A stretch of DNA of 64,000 bases from Populus alba (taxonomy: Eukaryota; Streptophyta; Magnoliopsida; Malpighiales; Salicaceae). The notes below the pieces were generated by a model that searched no databases, was not told where the DNA came from, and saw only the letters and a program-made list of their open reading frames with translations. The stretch lies in NCBI RefSeq assembly GCF_005239225.2, contig NC_133293.1, forward strand, positions 8,648,333 to 8,712,332. The letters are read 5' to 3'. Below are positions 22,001 to 33,790 of the stretch, piece by piece; positions within the stretch are counted from its first letter, which is position 1; every line of letters begins with the position of its first letter. The position numbers and the translations under genes are program-made.

Positions 22001-25000
22001 GTGTACTTGCTTCCTATCACATGCACACGGGTCTCACTTATGACAACTACCAACAGATCCCACATGCATGTGAGAGAGGAGCATGCTTCCATGGCACAGT
22101 GAAGTGAGCTTGTTCTGTATGTAATTGCAGTAGTTTGCTGTTCACTGGGTATCAGTGCTATCGACTAGTCGACTGTATTCTGGAAACTATTTTGAGGTGT
22201 GTGCCTTGAATATTAGACCATCCTTAAAAGTTACTGTGCTCGTATAAAAGTATGTATTTAGATAAAATGAACCCTTGTGTCATATACAAATACCAAACAA
22301 AGGAGCTATACTTGTTGTCGAGTGCAGGATTTTCTGGTTTTGGTATATTCAAAATTGTGGGTTATGGAAGATTTCTTAGTCCTTATCATATAGGTGAGGG
22401 CCTCATAATTGCAAGATCTTGCATGATTTTGTCATTGGTTTTCATAGACTCCTTAGATTTTGCTAGCTCTGTGGAAGCAAAGCAAGATTGTCCACAAATT
22501 TAACATAGGAACTGTTTCTGTAACTTCACAAACTTCATATTGCACATGGAATATTCTGTTTGCCTAGTTACATGAGATTTATTCTGACTGTCATGTTGGA
22601 ATCTCTTAAATAGGATGTTTATATTGGGTGTGTGATATTTCACGTACTGGATGGTGATGAAGCTGTCTCCTAAATAAGAAGATATCCAGGTGTAGTGACG
22701 AGTTTGATGGTGCTTCTTTCTCTGGCATTGGTTTTGGGCTACTGATATAGGCTGCTCAAACAGTAATTTTTTCGTCTAAGGAAATGCAGTGCTGTATGTT
22801 ATGTATTTAATGTGCTAATTCAATAATGTTTTAAGGTGTATATATATAGGATAGTTCTGTCATTCTCTGTTATCAACTCTGAATTTTCCCAGCATATTTA
22901 CTTGCATTATATTTTTTGAGTGACATGATGTTATCTGCTAAATATTCTCCTCATAACATTGGCATGGTTTTGCACATTCTTTTATTGATGTTAACTTCTC
23001 TTCTTTAAGTTCAATCCTGTATATTTCTTGTCTTAACAGAAATTTAGAGAAAACACGAGAGATATGGTAAAAAATGTTTGTTGAAGGGATCAATGAGATC
23101 TAACAATTTGAAGTTCATAGTTTTGACTAAAAGGATATTTCCTGTCATCGAGTAACTTTTTTGATGTTCTTGTATCATTATTTCTCTATTTGTTAATTCT
23201 GGCATCATGTCTGCCCTAGATGAAAGCAGGCCTGATGACATAATTGGTTTGCTCTATGTTTGCTGGAAAGAAACCAATATGCAGGTTCAATCTTGATCTC
23301 ACAGTACTGTTTCTGTGGCATACACAGTCTCTCACCTTGATTATCAATGCATTTGAACTTTTTTAGGGATATGAGTTTTTTGATCATGGAATGGGTACTG
23401 TAAAAAGAAACTCATGCACATTTGGTGTTATTAAATTAGAATATATGGATTATATTTTATTTATTGCCTCCTCTCCTATCCTCAGTTTTCACGAAATCTG
23501 TTTGATTTTATACGTGTTGCTTGAATTTGTGTATTGTAAACAGACACTATTTTTTTGTTCAATTGATGCTTTCAGCTTCTTCTTTGCTTTTTCTGAGGTA
23601 TATTGTGGTTATTATCCATGTAGCAGGTTTTCAGACAGTTGCTATTTTCATGCAGACTGGTGAACTAGAAAAATCAGCAGCTGCAATTGATGCAATTGGT
23701 GATATTGTTAAGGATTCACCTCATAAGGTGTGCACCATCATCCTTCTAACTGATTTTTGTGTTTACTTTAACTTCCAGTTAGCTAGGTCTTTCTGGTCCT
23801 CTGGCATGAACAAAAAGCTAGGGTTTTTATTCCTCTTTCTTAGAACTTTTTTTTTTTAATTTAATTTTGAACCTCGAGTGGCAATTTTCAGTTTGTATGT
23901 GTTTCCAATGGAAGTTCAAGAAATTCCTTGTTAATGACATTGACTGATGAACCGAAATTTTTCTTTGGTCCCCCTATCTCTTTCCTTTTCTTATATTTGC
24001 AAAGATGATTTTCAGCATTCACAGAAAAATGCTTTCTTCTAACACATGGGTGAGACAAATTTCAGGAGTTAGTGACCACATGGGGAGGGACAGGGGAACT
24101 TTTTTTATTGTGAACTGGCAGTTGCAATAGAATTTGGAAATATTAAAAGCCATGGAACATAGGATAGACTCGATGTTGCAAGTGTGCTAGAACTAAAAAG
24201 GAATTTGATGACTAGAATATAATAGTTTGTGGATGGCCAACATCGCTCTGGCTGCTTGACTAGGATGTTTTTAAGGTGAAAGAGGAGGTCCCAGTATAAT
24301 TTAATTGCAGTGAATTGTTTTACTCATAAAATAGCTTGTGCTTAAACCCCTATTCACCGCTGCTCTTGCTACGCTAGTAGCATAACTGATAAAACAACTG
24401 GTGTGTAGCTGAGACTTGAGACTTTACAGGGTGAAACTGATGTAGCCACGCTTTTATTTTTGTCCTTCAGTTGTAGACCTGAAAGGAACTGTGCCTTGCT
24501 TTTATCCACATGTAATTACCACCTCCTTTGTGTTTATTTCTTATTATTTTTACTGGTTGGATTTTCATTATTATTAAATGTAATTTTATCTTGTATTGAG
24601 TCTCTATTGCTTGTATCTAGTTACCTGATACGCTACTGGCTCTGATTTATATTTACAATCTTGTGCTTATTTTTCTGTTTTGAGTTATTTGTTCAGATTT
24701 TCATTGGTGGAATTTCAAAGGTTCTTTCTTCTAAAATGGTAATTTGACTCTGAAATTTTCAATTCTTTGTGTACAGTGTTCCTTCCTCTAGGGTTCCTGC
24801 ATTCCCATACACTCCTCCATCTTTCTCTTCAAAATTCCTGCACCCTTTCCACCTTCCATATCCTTTATTTTATTTGCATTTCTCCAATTTCCTCAGTTCT
24901 GTAAGTGACAATGATGCTCTTGCTGCTTTTATAGCTCATGGAGATTGCTAGTGCCTTTGGACTTCTGAAGGCATACCAGTTTGAGAATAGTAAGGATCCT

Positions 25001-26550
25001 GATGAGCCATTTGCCTTCCTAGAGGTAAGAGAGCATATTTGTGTTGTTGCTTACATTTGCTTCCAGAGAGGCATACCACTGTGCTGTTAGAACACTTAGG
25101 GTTCTCCTTTACGTGAATTTAACTGTGCTTCTTTGTTCATTATTGTTTTCTTTGTAACTTAATCCTCCCTTTCTCCTGACCTTGACTGTCAAAGAACTGA
25201 TCTATACTCTTGATATCAGTATGCAGATGAATCGGTTACTTTCAAGGCATGTGCGGGTCTCAATGGTATGAAGTTAGGAGGGCAAGTAATAACTGCTATT
25301 CGAGCTGTTCCAAATGCATCATCCTCGGTAGTTCCTCACCACCCTGATTCCTCTACTGAAAATTTAATATCAACTCTATGCATCACATGGTGATGGGAAC
25401 TAACATAGAAGTACCACATTTTAGGGAAGTGATGGAAATCCACAATTTGGCCAGATCTCTCAGCATGCAAAGGCTCTTCTTGAGAAGCCTACAGAAGTCT
25501 TAAAGCTTAAAAATGTGGTATGGTATTATGTTTCTTGGTATATATTAATTCAGTAATTCTTTCATGTTTCTATATTTAAACTTTATTTTGGATTGATATT
25601 TTTTTTAACTATCTATTTTATCCTTGTCCTTTTCTCAATATTAAATAGTTTGATTCAGAAAGCCTTTCATCCCTATCTAACACGGAAGTTGAAGAAATAT
25701 TGGAAGATGTGCGTTTAGAGTGTGCCAGGTATGAGTAAACGAATTTTTCATTATTGCTTTCTAACTTTATAGTAATTTGAATCATGGTTTGGAATATATG
25801 TTCACCTCTCAAACCTGCAGGTTTGGCTCTGTTAAATCCATTAACGTTGTCAAGTATGCTGCAATTACCACATCCACTTCAAAATCATGCGAATTCAATG
25901 ATGATACGGTATCTGCTGAAGCTACACAAAGCTTAGGTTGTGATGGAACAGATCCTAAAACAAGGAACATCAGAGGATCTATTGACCAAAAGTTTATGGA
26001 AGGCAACAGCATTGGTGATGATAAACCAGCAAGTGATGTCATGGAGGATGAGCCATGCCAACCAGCTCAGGTTGACAGTGATATGGCTGTTCAAGACTTA
26101 GCATGCAAGAGTTCATCCGGTTTTGAAGAACCCCCTCAAGATGTGTCAGACAGCAATGTCGACAAGGTCACTGATGACATTGAAATGGAGGAAGTCCATG
26201 TGGAAAACAAATCAACAGCTGGAGAAGATTTGAATTTGAAGGAGGTGGGAGATAACAAATTAATGGCTGGAGAAGAGTTGAATTTGGAGGAAGTCAGTGG
26301 AGATGTTGAAAAAGATTTTGCGAATGATAGCATGGAAATGAAACCAAATTCTATTGAGAAGGGAGATTGCAAGGAACAGGATTGTAATCGTGGACTCATT
26401 TTTGAGCGAGGATGTGTTTTTGTGGAGTTCAGAAGAACAGAAGCCGCTTGCATGGCAGCGCATTGTTTACATGGAAGGTTATTTGACGACCGTGCTGTGG
26501 TGGTGGAATATGTTCCTCATGATATTTACCTTGCCAGATTCCCAAAATGA
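19039..26550 (+). CDS. U2AF65-like RNA-binding protein with three RRMs and an RS-type N-terminus
   Basis: Exons are 19039-20445, 20545-20682, 23656-23727, 24697-24738, 24935-25024, 25220-25327, 25425-25517, 25649-25728 and 25821-26550, giving 919 residues with consistent phases. Residues 1-about 340 are highly charged, rich in Arg, Lys, Asp, Glu and Ser, with RRRSRSREHEDRNRRS. RRM1 is at about 427-512 (KLYMENIP). RRM2 is at about 539-615 (KIFIGGI, FAFLEYAD). A UHM-type RRM3 starts at about 644 (LKLKNVF, EEILEDVRLECARFGSVKSINVVKY) and resumes at about 872 (GCVFVEFRR). It ends with R896-L897-F898, the R-x-F motif by which UHMs bind ligand peptides. The RRM order and helix sequence match the U2AF large subunit, so a role in pre-mRNA splicing is inferred. 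It differs from canonical U2AF65 in its long N-terminus and a roughly 180-residue acidic UHM insert. Arabidopsis At2g33435/33440 look like the counterparts. The second Met (codon 2) could also be the start. Confidence 0.92.
21443..21535 (+). repeat. Short tandem duplication in intron 2 of the U2AF-like gene
   Basis: A segment of about 41 bases (starting TTGCAAGAATGGTATTATTT) occurs at 21443 and again at 21494, period 51, with essentially identical sequence. It sits inside the 2973-base intron 20683-23655, the longest intron in the window. Confidence 0.85.
26206..26304 (+). repeat. In-frame duplication inside the UHM insert
   Basis: Two adjacent coding repeats of 16-17 codons read NKSTAGEDLNLKEVGD and NKLMAGEELNLEEVSGD. 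The period is 48 bases, so the frame is preserved. This is part of exon 9 of the U2AF-like gene. Confidence 0.9.
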
Positions 26551-27924
26551 TTGTTTTAGTAGATGCCATGAACTAATGGGAAAACCACGTGCATGCAGAC
26601 TGACGAGGGGATTTTCTGTTCAGGCCTGGTAAAACACCCACCCTTTTTGACATTTGGAGCAGTGTTGAACCTTTGTTTAATCTCAACCTTTTTCCATATG
26701 ACATGTCGGAAAACATGTTTTTTGAACTGCAGGGAAACTTGCAAAATGCTGAAATCATAGTCACTGGTTGGAGTTTGAAAGTTTGAGGATCTGGGTTGGT
26801 CTGAACTAGGTTGATCTATTGAATTGATCATTCACGTAATGGGGCTAGTAGAGTTACATACATGAAGGATAAGGCTGAAAGAGACTTTTGCTAATGTAAT
26901 ATTTTCCTTTCTTGCATATGCAACAAGTACGTTGAAGGTCAAGGGTTCAACACTTCAACTCCTAATTCCAAAGTGGGATATGATAATTCATCAAGTAAAT
27001 GCTTGCGATACAGGAGGGAAGCTTACTGCCATGGTTTTGGTTCCTGTTTTGCAAGGTGCCCTTCCCTCCCAGAAAACAAAAAAAAAAAAAAAAAGAGGAG
27101 GAATTTAGGGCTTGTCTAGTATCATTTGTGGTTTTCCCTACAAAAAACTTGTTTGTACAAGCAACATGTTACCAAAACTTTCAAGAGCCACATTCTTAAA
27201 AGTACCTCTTTTTCTGTAGAAGTAAAAATTTGGCAATTTGGCAACTGGTTACAGGTTCTTATTTCTGTAGAAGTAAAAATCAAAACAATTAAGCTCTTTG
27301 TTTTTGCTTCTGTTTTGAACAAAAACAGAAACCTTAATCTAATTAGATTCTTGGACCAAAGCATAATGAAATTTAATGATATTATAAATATAATTGATCG
27401 GTTTTCATTGGAAAATAAATACAATAATAACACAACTTTTCAATCAATCATGTTCCTTAGTTCATCATACAAGTTTAACAATTAAAGGTGTACATCCTCT
27501 CTCTTTGTTTTTTGGCTCCATTGTTCTTCCTTTTTTTTTTTATAGAAAAAAAATATTTTTTAAATTAAGACCAAAAAATACTAATATTATGAGTTTTTAT
27601 CATTTCTTTGTTTTGTAATTTTGTTAATAGATAGTTGTATGATAATATATTTAATATTGCCAAACGTATGAATTTCATTGCACTATTAGGCCATTTTTTA
27701 GGCCTTGTGTAGCCCAGCCCGTGTGAGCAGGTTGATGGTCCCTAACTCAGCCCAACCTAACCCAAGAGAATACACACACCGTCCATCAAATACGAAAAGG
27801 AAAGAAAAACAAGAGGCCTCAAATGAAGTAGCTGCTGCTGCTGCTCAATACATGTTATCCGTTTCTGCCAATTTGAGAGAAGATAACAAGCAATAAACGA
27901 AAGGAAACACAGAAGAAGAAGACA
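26551..27924. other. 3' UTR of the U2AF-like gene and upstream region of bL28c
   Basis: No gene is seen. A short repeat TTTCTGTAGAAGTAAAAAT occurs twice around 27211-27290. A-rich and T-rich runs lie at 27070-27095 and 27530-27565. The last part (about 27700-27924) is less AT-rich and probably holds the bL28c promoter and leader, with a GCTGCTGCTGCTGCT run at about 27830-27845. Confidence 0.45.
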
Positions 27925-28688
27925 ATGGCAACAACAGCAATAGGGGTAGGGGTTGGGGTTGGGGTTGGAGGAGGAGTGTTGCTTGGAAACAGTATATGCT
28001 TCCGCAAAACACAGCAGCTTTCTATTTCGAAGACTAGTCTGGTTTCGGTTTCAGAGATAGGGTTTGTCACTTCCCAGTTGAGTGGCATCAGAATTTCCTA
28101 CAACCCACCAAAACCACTCTCCGCTCCTTTCTCTCCCGCTCTCCAACCTGTCATTGCCCGTAAAATTCTCTCTTTCTCTTGTTTTCTGGTGTTCTAGATT
28201 ATTTAATGCAAGTTTTGATTTGTTTTCATAGACATGGCCTTTGTTTTATTAAACCCAGCATTGCTAATGATTGTATTTGTTGCATCTGTCTTGTCTTAAC
28301 ATGCTAGTGTCTGAGACGGGGCAGAGCTAACCCTTGCTTATTAGATTTTTGTTCTTCATGTACATGGGACTCGGTTGGTGCTTGCTATATTACAGCGGTT
28401 TAGATTTTGATTAATTGTGTTATGTGATTCTTTTTTTTTCTTTTGTTTTTGGCAGGTAGAATTTGTCCCTTTACCGGGAAGAAAGCAAACAGGGCAAACA
28501 AAGTTTCCTTTTCAAACCACAAGACCAAGAAGTTGCAGTTTGTCAACTTGCAGTACAAGAGGGTGTGGTGGGAAGCTGGCAAGCGCTATGTCAAGCTGCG
28601 ATTGTCGACCAAAGCGTTAAAGACTATAGAAAAGAACGGACTGGATGCTGTTGCTAAGAAGGCTGGCATAGATCTTCGCAAAATGTAA
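27925..28688 (+). CDS. RPL28: Plastid 50S ribosomal protein bL28c
   Basis: bL28c is a large-subunit protein of the plastid ribosome. Exons are 27925-28159 and 28456-28688 with a phase-1 junction, giving 155 residues. Residues 1-about 77 are a Ser/Gly/Val-rich transit peptide. The mature part starts [20 protein letters not shown] and continues [20 protein letters not shown], then the C-terminal [20 protein letters not shown] and [10 protein letters not shown]. This is the full L28 domain with the usual plant C-terminus. The start was chosen because the MATTA opening is typical of plastid precursors and the frame is open from there. The early coding region contains an unusual run of G4 tracts, described separately. 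The gene follows the RRM gene in the same orientation, as I recall for Arabidopsis At2g33450. Confidence 0.95.
27943..27964 (+). promoter_or_regulatory. Four-tract G-quadruplex motif in the bL28c transit-peptide coding region
   Basis: Four runs of GGGG are separated by two-base loops, TA, TT and TT, beginning 18 bases after the A of the start codon. GG pairs continue to 27974. On the sense strand the mRNA would carry the same motif. It encodes alternating Gly and Val. Folding is predicted from the pattern only. Confidence 0.7.
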
Positions 28689-29922
28689 TAAATTGGGCCT
28701 TATGGTTTTGTTTCCAGTTGATGGTATATTTTGGTTTTCTGTTATTCATCCCCTGTCTTGTTGAATTCTTCCCTGAAATCAGTGATATCGTCTTTACATC
28801 TCACAAGCTGGAAATTTCTCTTTATTCATGTGCTCTGGCTTTTCATTTATCTAAAATGGTATTGATTCCTAGTTGTAGATTATATTAGTGTTCTTGAAAT
28901 TTTCAGAATAGGTTCTCAAATTTCAGGCTAGATTGTTCTTCCTTTTCTCTTTCCAGTGCTCAAGCATTTTGCCATCATTGGAAGTGGATGGATGAATGAT
29001 TGCTTTAATTTTGAAAAAGAAAGCAATCTAGGCGCGAGTATTTTTTGCAACATTTCGGACCAGATACCGTGATATCCAATCGATGCGATCTGGACTCATC
29101 GAGCCATGGCCGGATATCTTTTCTGGTCATGTAATATCCAAATCCAGCCATGTGCTCCCGTTCCATTCCCATGCAGGTAGCGGTGTGGAGAAGCTACTTA
29201 ACCGATAAAAGAGCACCCGAGAGATAGAGGGAGGAACCCTGAAAAAGAAATGGTGAATGAAAATAAAACGAAAATTTGATCCCATCTCATGTTTGCACTT
29301 GAGCATCAGTTTCCTTCTAGCAAGCTTCTCATGACACCATTACATCTTATACAAGGTAAGAGTCTCGCAAGAGCGTGCGAGCATCACCCTCTTCTATGAC
29401 AATTCACCAGTACAGAGCTGACAGGGTATCAAAATGAAGTCATTCTGAGAGTATTTGATGCCTCTAAGCACTGCACGAGCAGTTCAAACTTTCCTACAGC
29501 AACACTGTATTGCTATATTTTAAATCTGTTGGCACATATTTTGCCAAATGGAAAGAAATCTATTCAGTTTCCTTTTTGTCAAGCAATTAGTATCGTCATC
29601 AAGAGCCAAAAGAAAAGGAGAAAAAAAAGAACAAAAAAACCTAAATTTTGAATGCTATTTTTTTCTTCGGGTAAAGAAACCTGATTAAGCTATCATTTCA
29701 GTTTTCAAAAGTCTGCATCAAGATCTCAGTCATGCCTGCAAAAGTAGAAATACCAGGTGGTCAATTTCTGAAAACACAAGAAACGGTATTGTTATTTTAG
29801 AATCTGGTAAACTACAAAAACATCTTGAAAACTTCTCCACAGCCTTTGCAAGTAACTTATCCAGCACAGAAAAGGATAAAAAAAAAAAAACCTTATCCTA
29901 CATAGAAAGAAAACTCACCCTT
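28689..29922. other. Convergent intergenic region
   Basis: The 3' UTRs of bL28c (plus) and eIF2B beta (minus) face each other here. No additional gene or clear repeat is seen. A less AT-rich stretch lies at about 29030-29230. Confidence 0.5.
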
Positions 29923-32900
29923 TCAAGAAGTGGTTTTCTTTGGCAGATTCACATCGTCAGCAGAGTAATAATCAGCAATGAGCCGGTGCATGAATGACGG
30001 GTTATATCCTCCTCTGCAGCGTAAAGAATGATCAGTACTTAAAAACCCACACAAGCCGTTTCTAATAATAAGAACACAACATAGTTACAATTAAAAGAAT
30101 AAAACTGTACAACAGCCAATCCAGTTAAACTTTTGCCAATTTGTTTCATAATGGTGATAATTGGAGATAGAGAAGCTAATTTCCCAAGAAAAAGAAAAAC
30201 AAGCTTGCTTCCTAACACTTAGAATGGTCGTACATGTCGGTAATGAAAACACTGACAAGCTCTGGTGGCACATAATCAAATGCAGGATTGACAACATTAA
30301 GTAGAGGAGTGCCGCTGCCAATGCTGAAGTCCATGCAATCTGAGAATTCCCCGTATTGCAAGAGTTCTGATGGACATCTCATTTCATTTAGCAAGACTTG
30401 TGGATTTTGCGGATATAATGGACACAACTGCCAGATAAATAATACAGCATTATCAACAAAAAGCAAACAGGTAATATCAGAGTCAAAGCAAAATTCGTAA
30501 GGATTGAGAATTTGCTGGACAGTTTTGAGCATGAACACACAGATAGGCATTGATTTTGTATGGATTGTTACCATTTGGACAGTTTCATGTGAAGACTTCA
30601 GACTTGCTCTTCTATAAAGCGAGAAGCTTTGCGATATTAATTTTTTTTTTTCAAATTTTTTATGCTTTAGCAGATCAAGGAATACTACTGGAAAATCTCC
30701 AAAGAATACATGTTCTATCCAATAGGATGTTTTTGTCAGCAAACCTTATGAGTACCAGCAACCACAACAAATGGAACAGCGTGCTTCCTGGCAGCAAGTG
30801 CAACCATGTTCAACCCAACAGGACCTAAGACGCCACCATTAGCCATCACGGCATGAACTCCAACTACAACCTTTACCAGAAGTCCCAATTTTAGGCAAGT
30901 AAATTATAATCATCAATGAAAGAGCAAGGCATTTGAAGTTGGCAATTACCATGTTCACTCGAGAAATCATTGCAAAAACTGCAGAATCAGTAATCAGTGT
31001 AGTCTGTAAGCCTCTTGCTACGAGGTCTTTTGCAAGGGCATGCCTCTGATACCTAATTTATGAATCATTAGAGAAAGGAGAATTAAATACTCAATGAAGG
31101 GAGTGAGGCGGGAGACTATTTTTGTTGCTTTCACATTAAGATTTCTACATACTTTGGAGCTCCTTCAGCGACAAAAACCCGAAATGATCTTTTCTCTTTT
31201 GCAGCACATAGGAATTCCCTCACAGTTCTTGAACGACCAAAAGTTAAAATAATCTCACTGAAAATTATTAAAAATAGTTAAAACTAATGCAAACATTAAA
31301 GAGCTGTGACAAATATACGCAGGCAAGATTGTTCAGCGAGGAGAAATTCAGGCTAAAGAAATACATACAAGACCAGTTATCAACATAAAAAGTAAAACGA
31401 ATAAGCAAGCGAGATCTCTTTAAGAATACACTCTTTTAGAGGCTTTAAGATGCACCGTCAGCCTATCTAATGACTCAAGTTTCAGGGTACTTTTGCAGCA
31501 TTGTATTGGAAAATATCAAACATATTTTTCAGTGTTACCATATGTACTACTTGTTCAAGCACTGAAACCCAGGGAAGTAACCAATGGCACTTAAAATCTG
31601 ATAAAATGAAGATTCAGAAATTCAATCTACGAGACCGAAATCCCCTTTATGGGGGCAATGCTATACAAAGTGCGATGATATAATGAATCAAACAAGAAGG
31701 TAAGCTATACAATCTTCTGAAAGATGAAATGAGAACATCTGACTAGCAACTAGCAAGTTTATCATTCTTTTTATGCTTCCATATTAGATCTTGGAAACTT
31801 TAAATAAACTGGTTAGAACCGGATTATGTAACTTCTTATGCCCAGACCCAGAGTGTCTAAAGCAAAATAGTTGAAATCAATATCATTGGGAGGAAAAAGT
31901 CTTAAGGTAATAATGTGAAGCATCTTGAGATAGAAAATGATATCAAGTGGTGATGATATATACTTGTGATGAATAAGCTCCACTGCATGTTCTGCAATCT
32001 GTTCGTGGCAACTGTTTATATCTTCGATGAGTTCATTAACTGCCCGTATCACATCATGCTTCAATTTCCAGATCTCTGTGTTTCTATCGGCTGCTGCAAG
32101 GGATAACATGCCATTACACACCAAAACCCAAAAATGCTTTGAAGTGAATGCTGCTTTTGCTAGAGACCATTGTATTTCTCTCTGATAAATGAGGTTCGGC
32201 TAAATTGAAAACATTTTCATACGTGAAATCTGTAATTATCGAACTTAGAATAATATTGGGAAAATGTTCAAGGCAGAAAAAAATATATGTGGGGGATTTT
32301 GAACCTAAGCTTTAAGCATATAGCAGCTTACATTTTCCTTTTCCTTCGAAAGAATCTCCGATATAGGAAGAGTGGCGAGCTATTGCCGAATCAGGTGTGC
32401 GGTCAAGAAGGGAATGCAATGAAGGGGGGCGCGATGGAGGTCCTGCAGCAACGGCAACATCTTGAGCTCGGAAATCTTTCTGTTCAGCAGTATCCCTGTT
32501 ATCACCACCAGCAGATGATACCAGTCCTCTAAGAGCATTTGTCGCAACTGAAAAATCCTCCTCTCTAATTACGTGCAAAACACGCTTTACAATGTTCCCA
32601 ACAGCAAGCTCTGCAATGCGGTTCATACAACATTTTCATTATAAATATACCAAAGACGACCTGATAAGCTACCACATGACTTCCGATCTTTGAAGTTGTG
32701 CTGGATAAACAATTAGAGTGTTTATTACTCGCAACTTTAAGTTTGGAGGGATGTTATTTTTATAGTTTATAGTGCCTAATCCCCACTCTTAAAGTGACAA
32801 GGGAGCTCTTCAATTGTCCTGAGCTTTCCACCAGTACACTTCTTATATTCATCTATGCCTATAAACCAATATTGCTTCCTAAAGGAAGAAAAATATTCTT

Positions 32901-33790
32901 GATTGTAGAGGAATGGAATTCAAAACCTGTACTTTTCTTTCAGAAGTCTACAAAAGGCATCATCGGGACCACAATTCATCTTTTTAATCACTTCTATCTC
33001 AACAAACCCGATGAGGAATTTACAGAAGAAAACTGTAAGCATACCAACAGGATTGGCAGCAACGAGCTGCTCCCCCACACTTTTTACAGCTTCAATGAGA
33101 GTTTCAGCCTGGTTGGTTTGTGGCACCTTCAGCTGGGATATGACTGACCGAAGCAACTCCGCTGTCAGAAGAGCAGTTGCCTGTGAACCCTCCACCTTCC
33201 TGCCACCACAGAGATAAAAGAGAAAAAAAAAAAAAAACATTTAACGAAGAAAGAAAACTTTTTTCTTGGATTAGCACAGGTATCCGAGCCAAGTCCCGAC
33301 TAACTTTGCCCAAGTATGATGATCTATGGAGAATTGTTGGTACCTAACAAGAGTCTAACATGGAATTTTAAAAGGGAACATACTGTTGAGTCTCAACTCT
33401 TCTCCGCTAGGCTACATATTACATCATAAGTATTCATGTCCAAGAACAACCTAACTAAAGTTCAACATGTGCAGTAGTTCCTCACAAATATCATCAAAAA
33501 CGTCAAAATCACCACAAATTCATGCATGCATATACGAGCCTGTGACCTATGATATATACCATGCCAAAAACCAGGGATGATAAAAATTAATAACCCTTCT
33601 TCCTAAAATTTATATGTAAATCACATTACTGTTAAACAAATTTATGTGATATAGAGTATCACATTCGTGTGTAATTAGCAAAACAATAATTAAAATAAAA
33701 AAAAGCACATAGAAATTAAAGACAAAGTTGAACTCACCGTTTTCTAAGCTTGGTGACAAGCTCGTTCACAAGAATTTGAGTGCCTGGCAT
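29923..33790 (-). CDS. Translation initiation factor eIF2B, beta subunit
   Basis: eIF2B is the guanine-nucleotide exchange factor that recharges eIF2 with GTP; beta belongs to its regulatory core. Exons in transcript order are 33790-33738, 33199-33045, 32610-32332, 32093-31964, 31257-31153, 31052-30950, 30870-30745, 30427-30234 and 30013-29923. They give 411 residues, close to the plant norm, with phases agreeing at all junctions. The N-terminal helical part begins MPGTQILVNELVTKLRKR and includes EGSQATALLTAELLRSVISQ. A variable Ser/Pro-rich linker follows. The C-terminal IF-2B Rossmann-like domain has ILTFGRSRTV, VFVAEGAPKYQRH, VVGVHAVMANGGVLGPVG, LCPLYPQNP and VNPAFDYVPPELV. Beta was chosen over delta or alpha from the overall order and the linker. 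The acceptor of exon 4 is a tandem NAGNAG, so a 410-residue form is possible. Confidence 0.94.
32091..32096 (-). other. NAGNAG tandem splice acceptor, eIF2B beta exon 4
   Basis: On the minus strand the acceptor reads CAGCAG, so splicing can occur after either CAG. The two products differ by one alanine in the variable linker (SADR or SDR). Both keep the frame. Confidence 0.75.
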
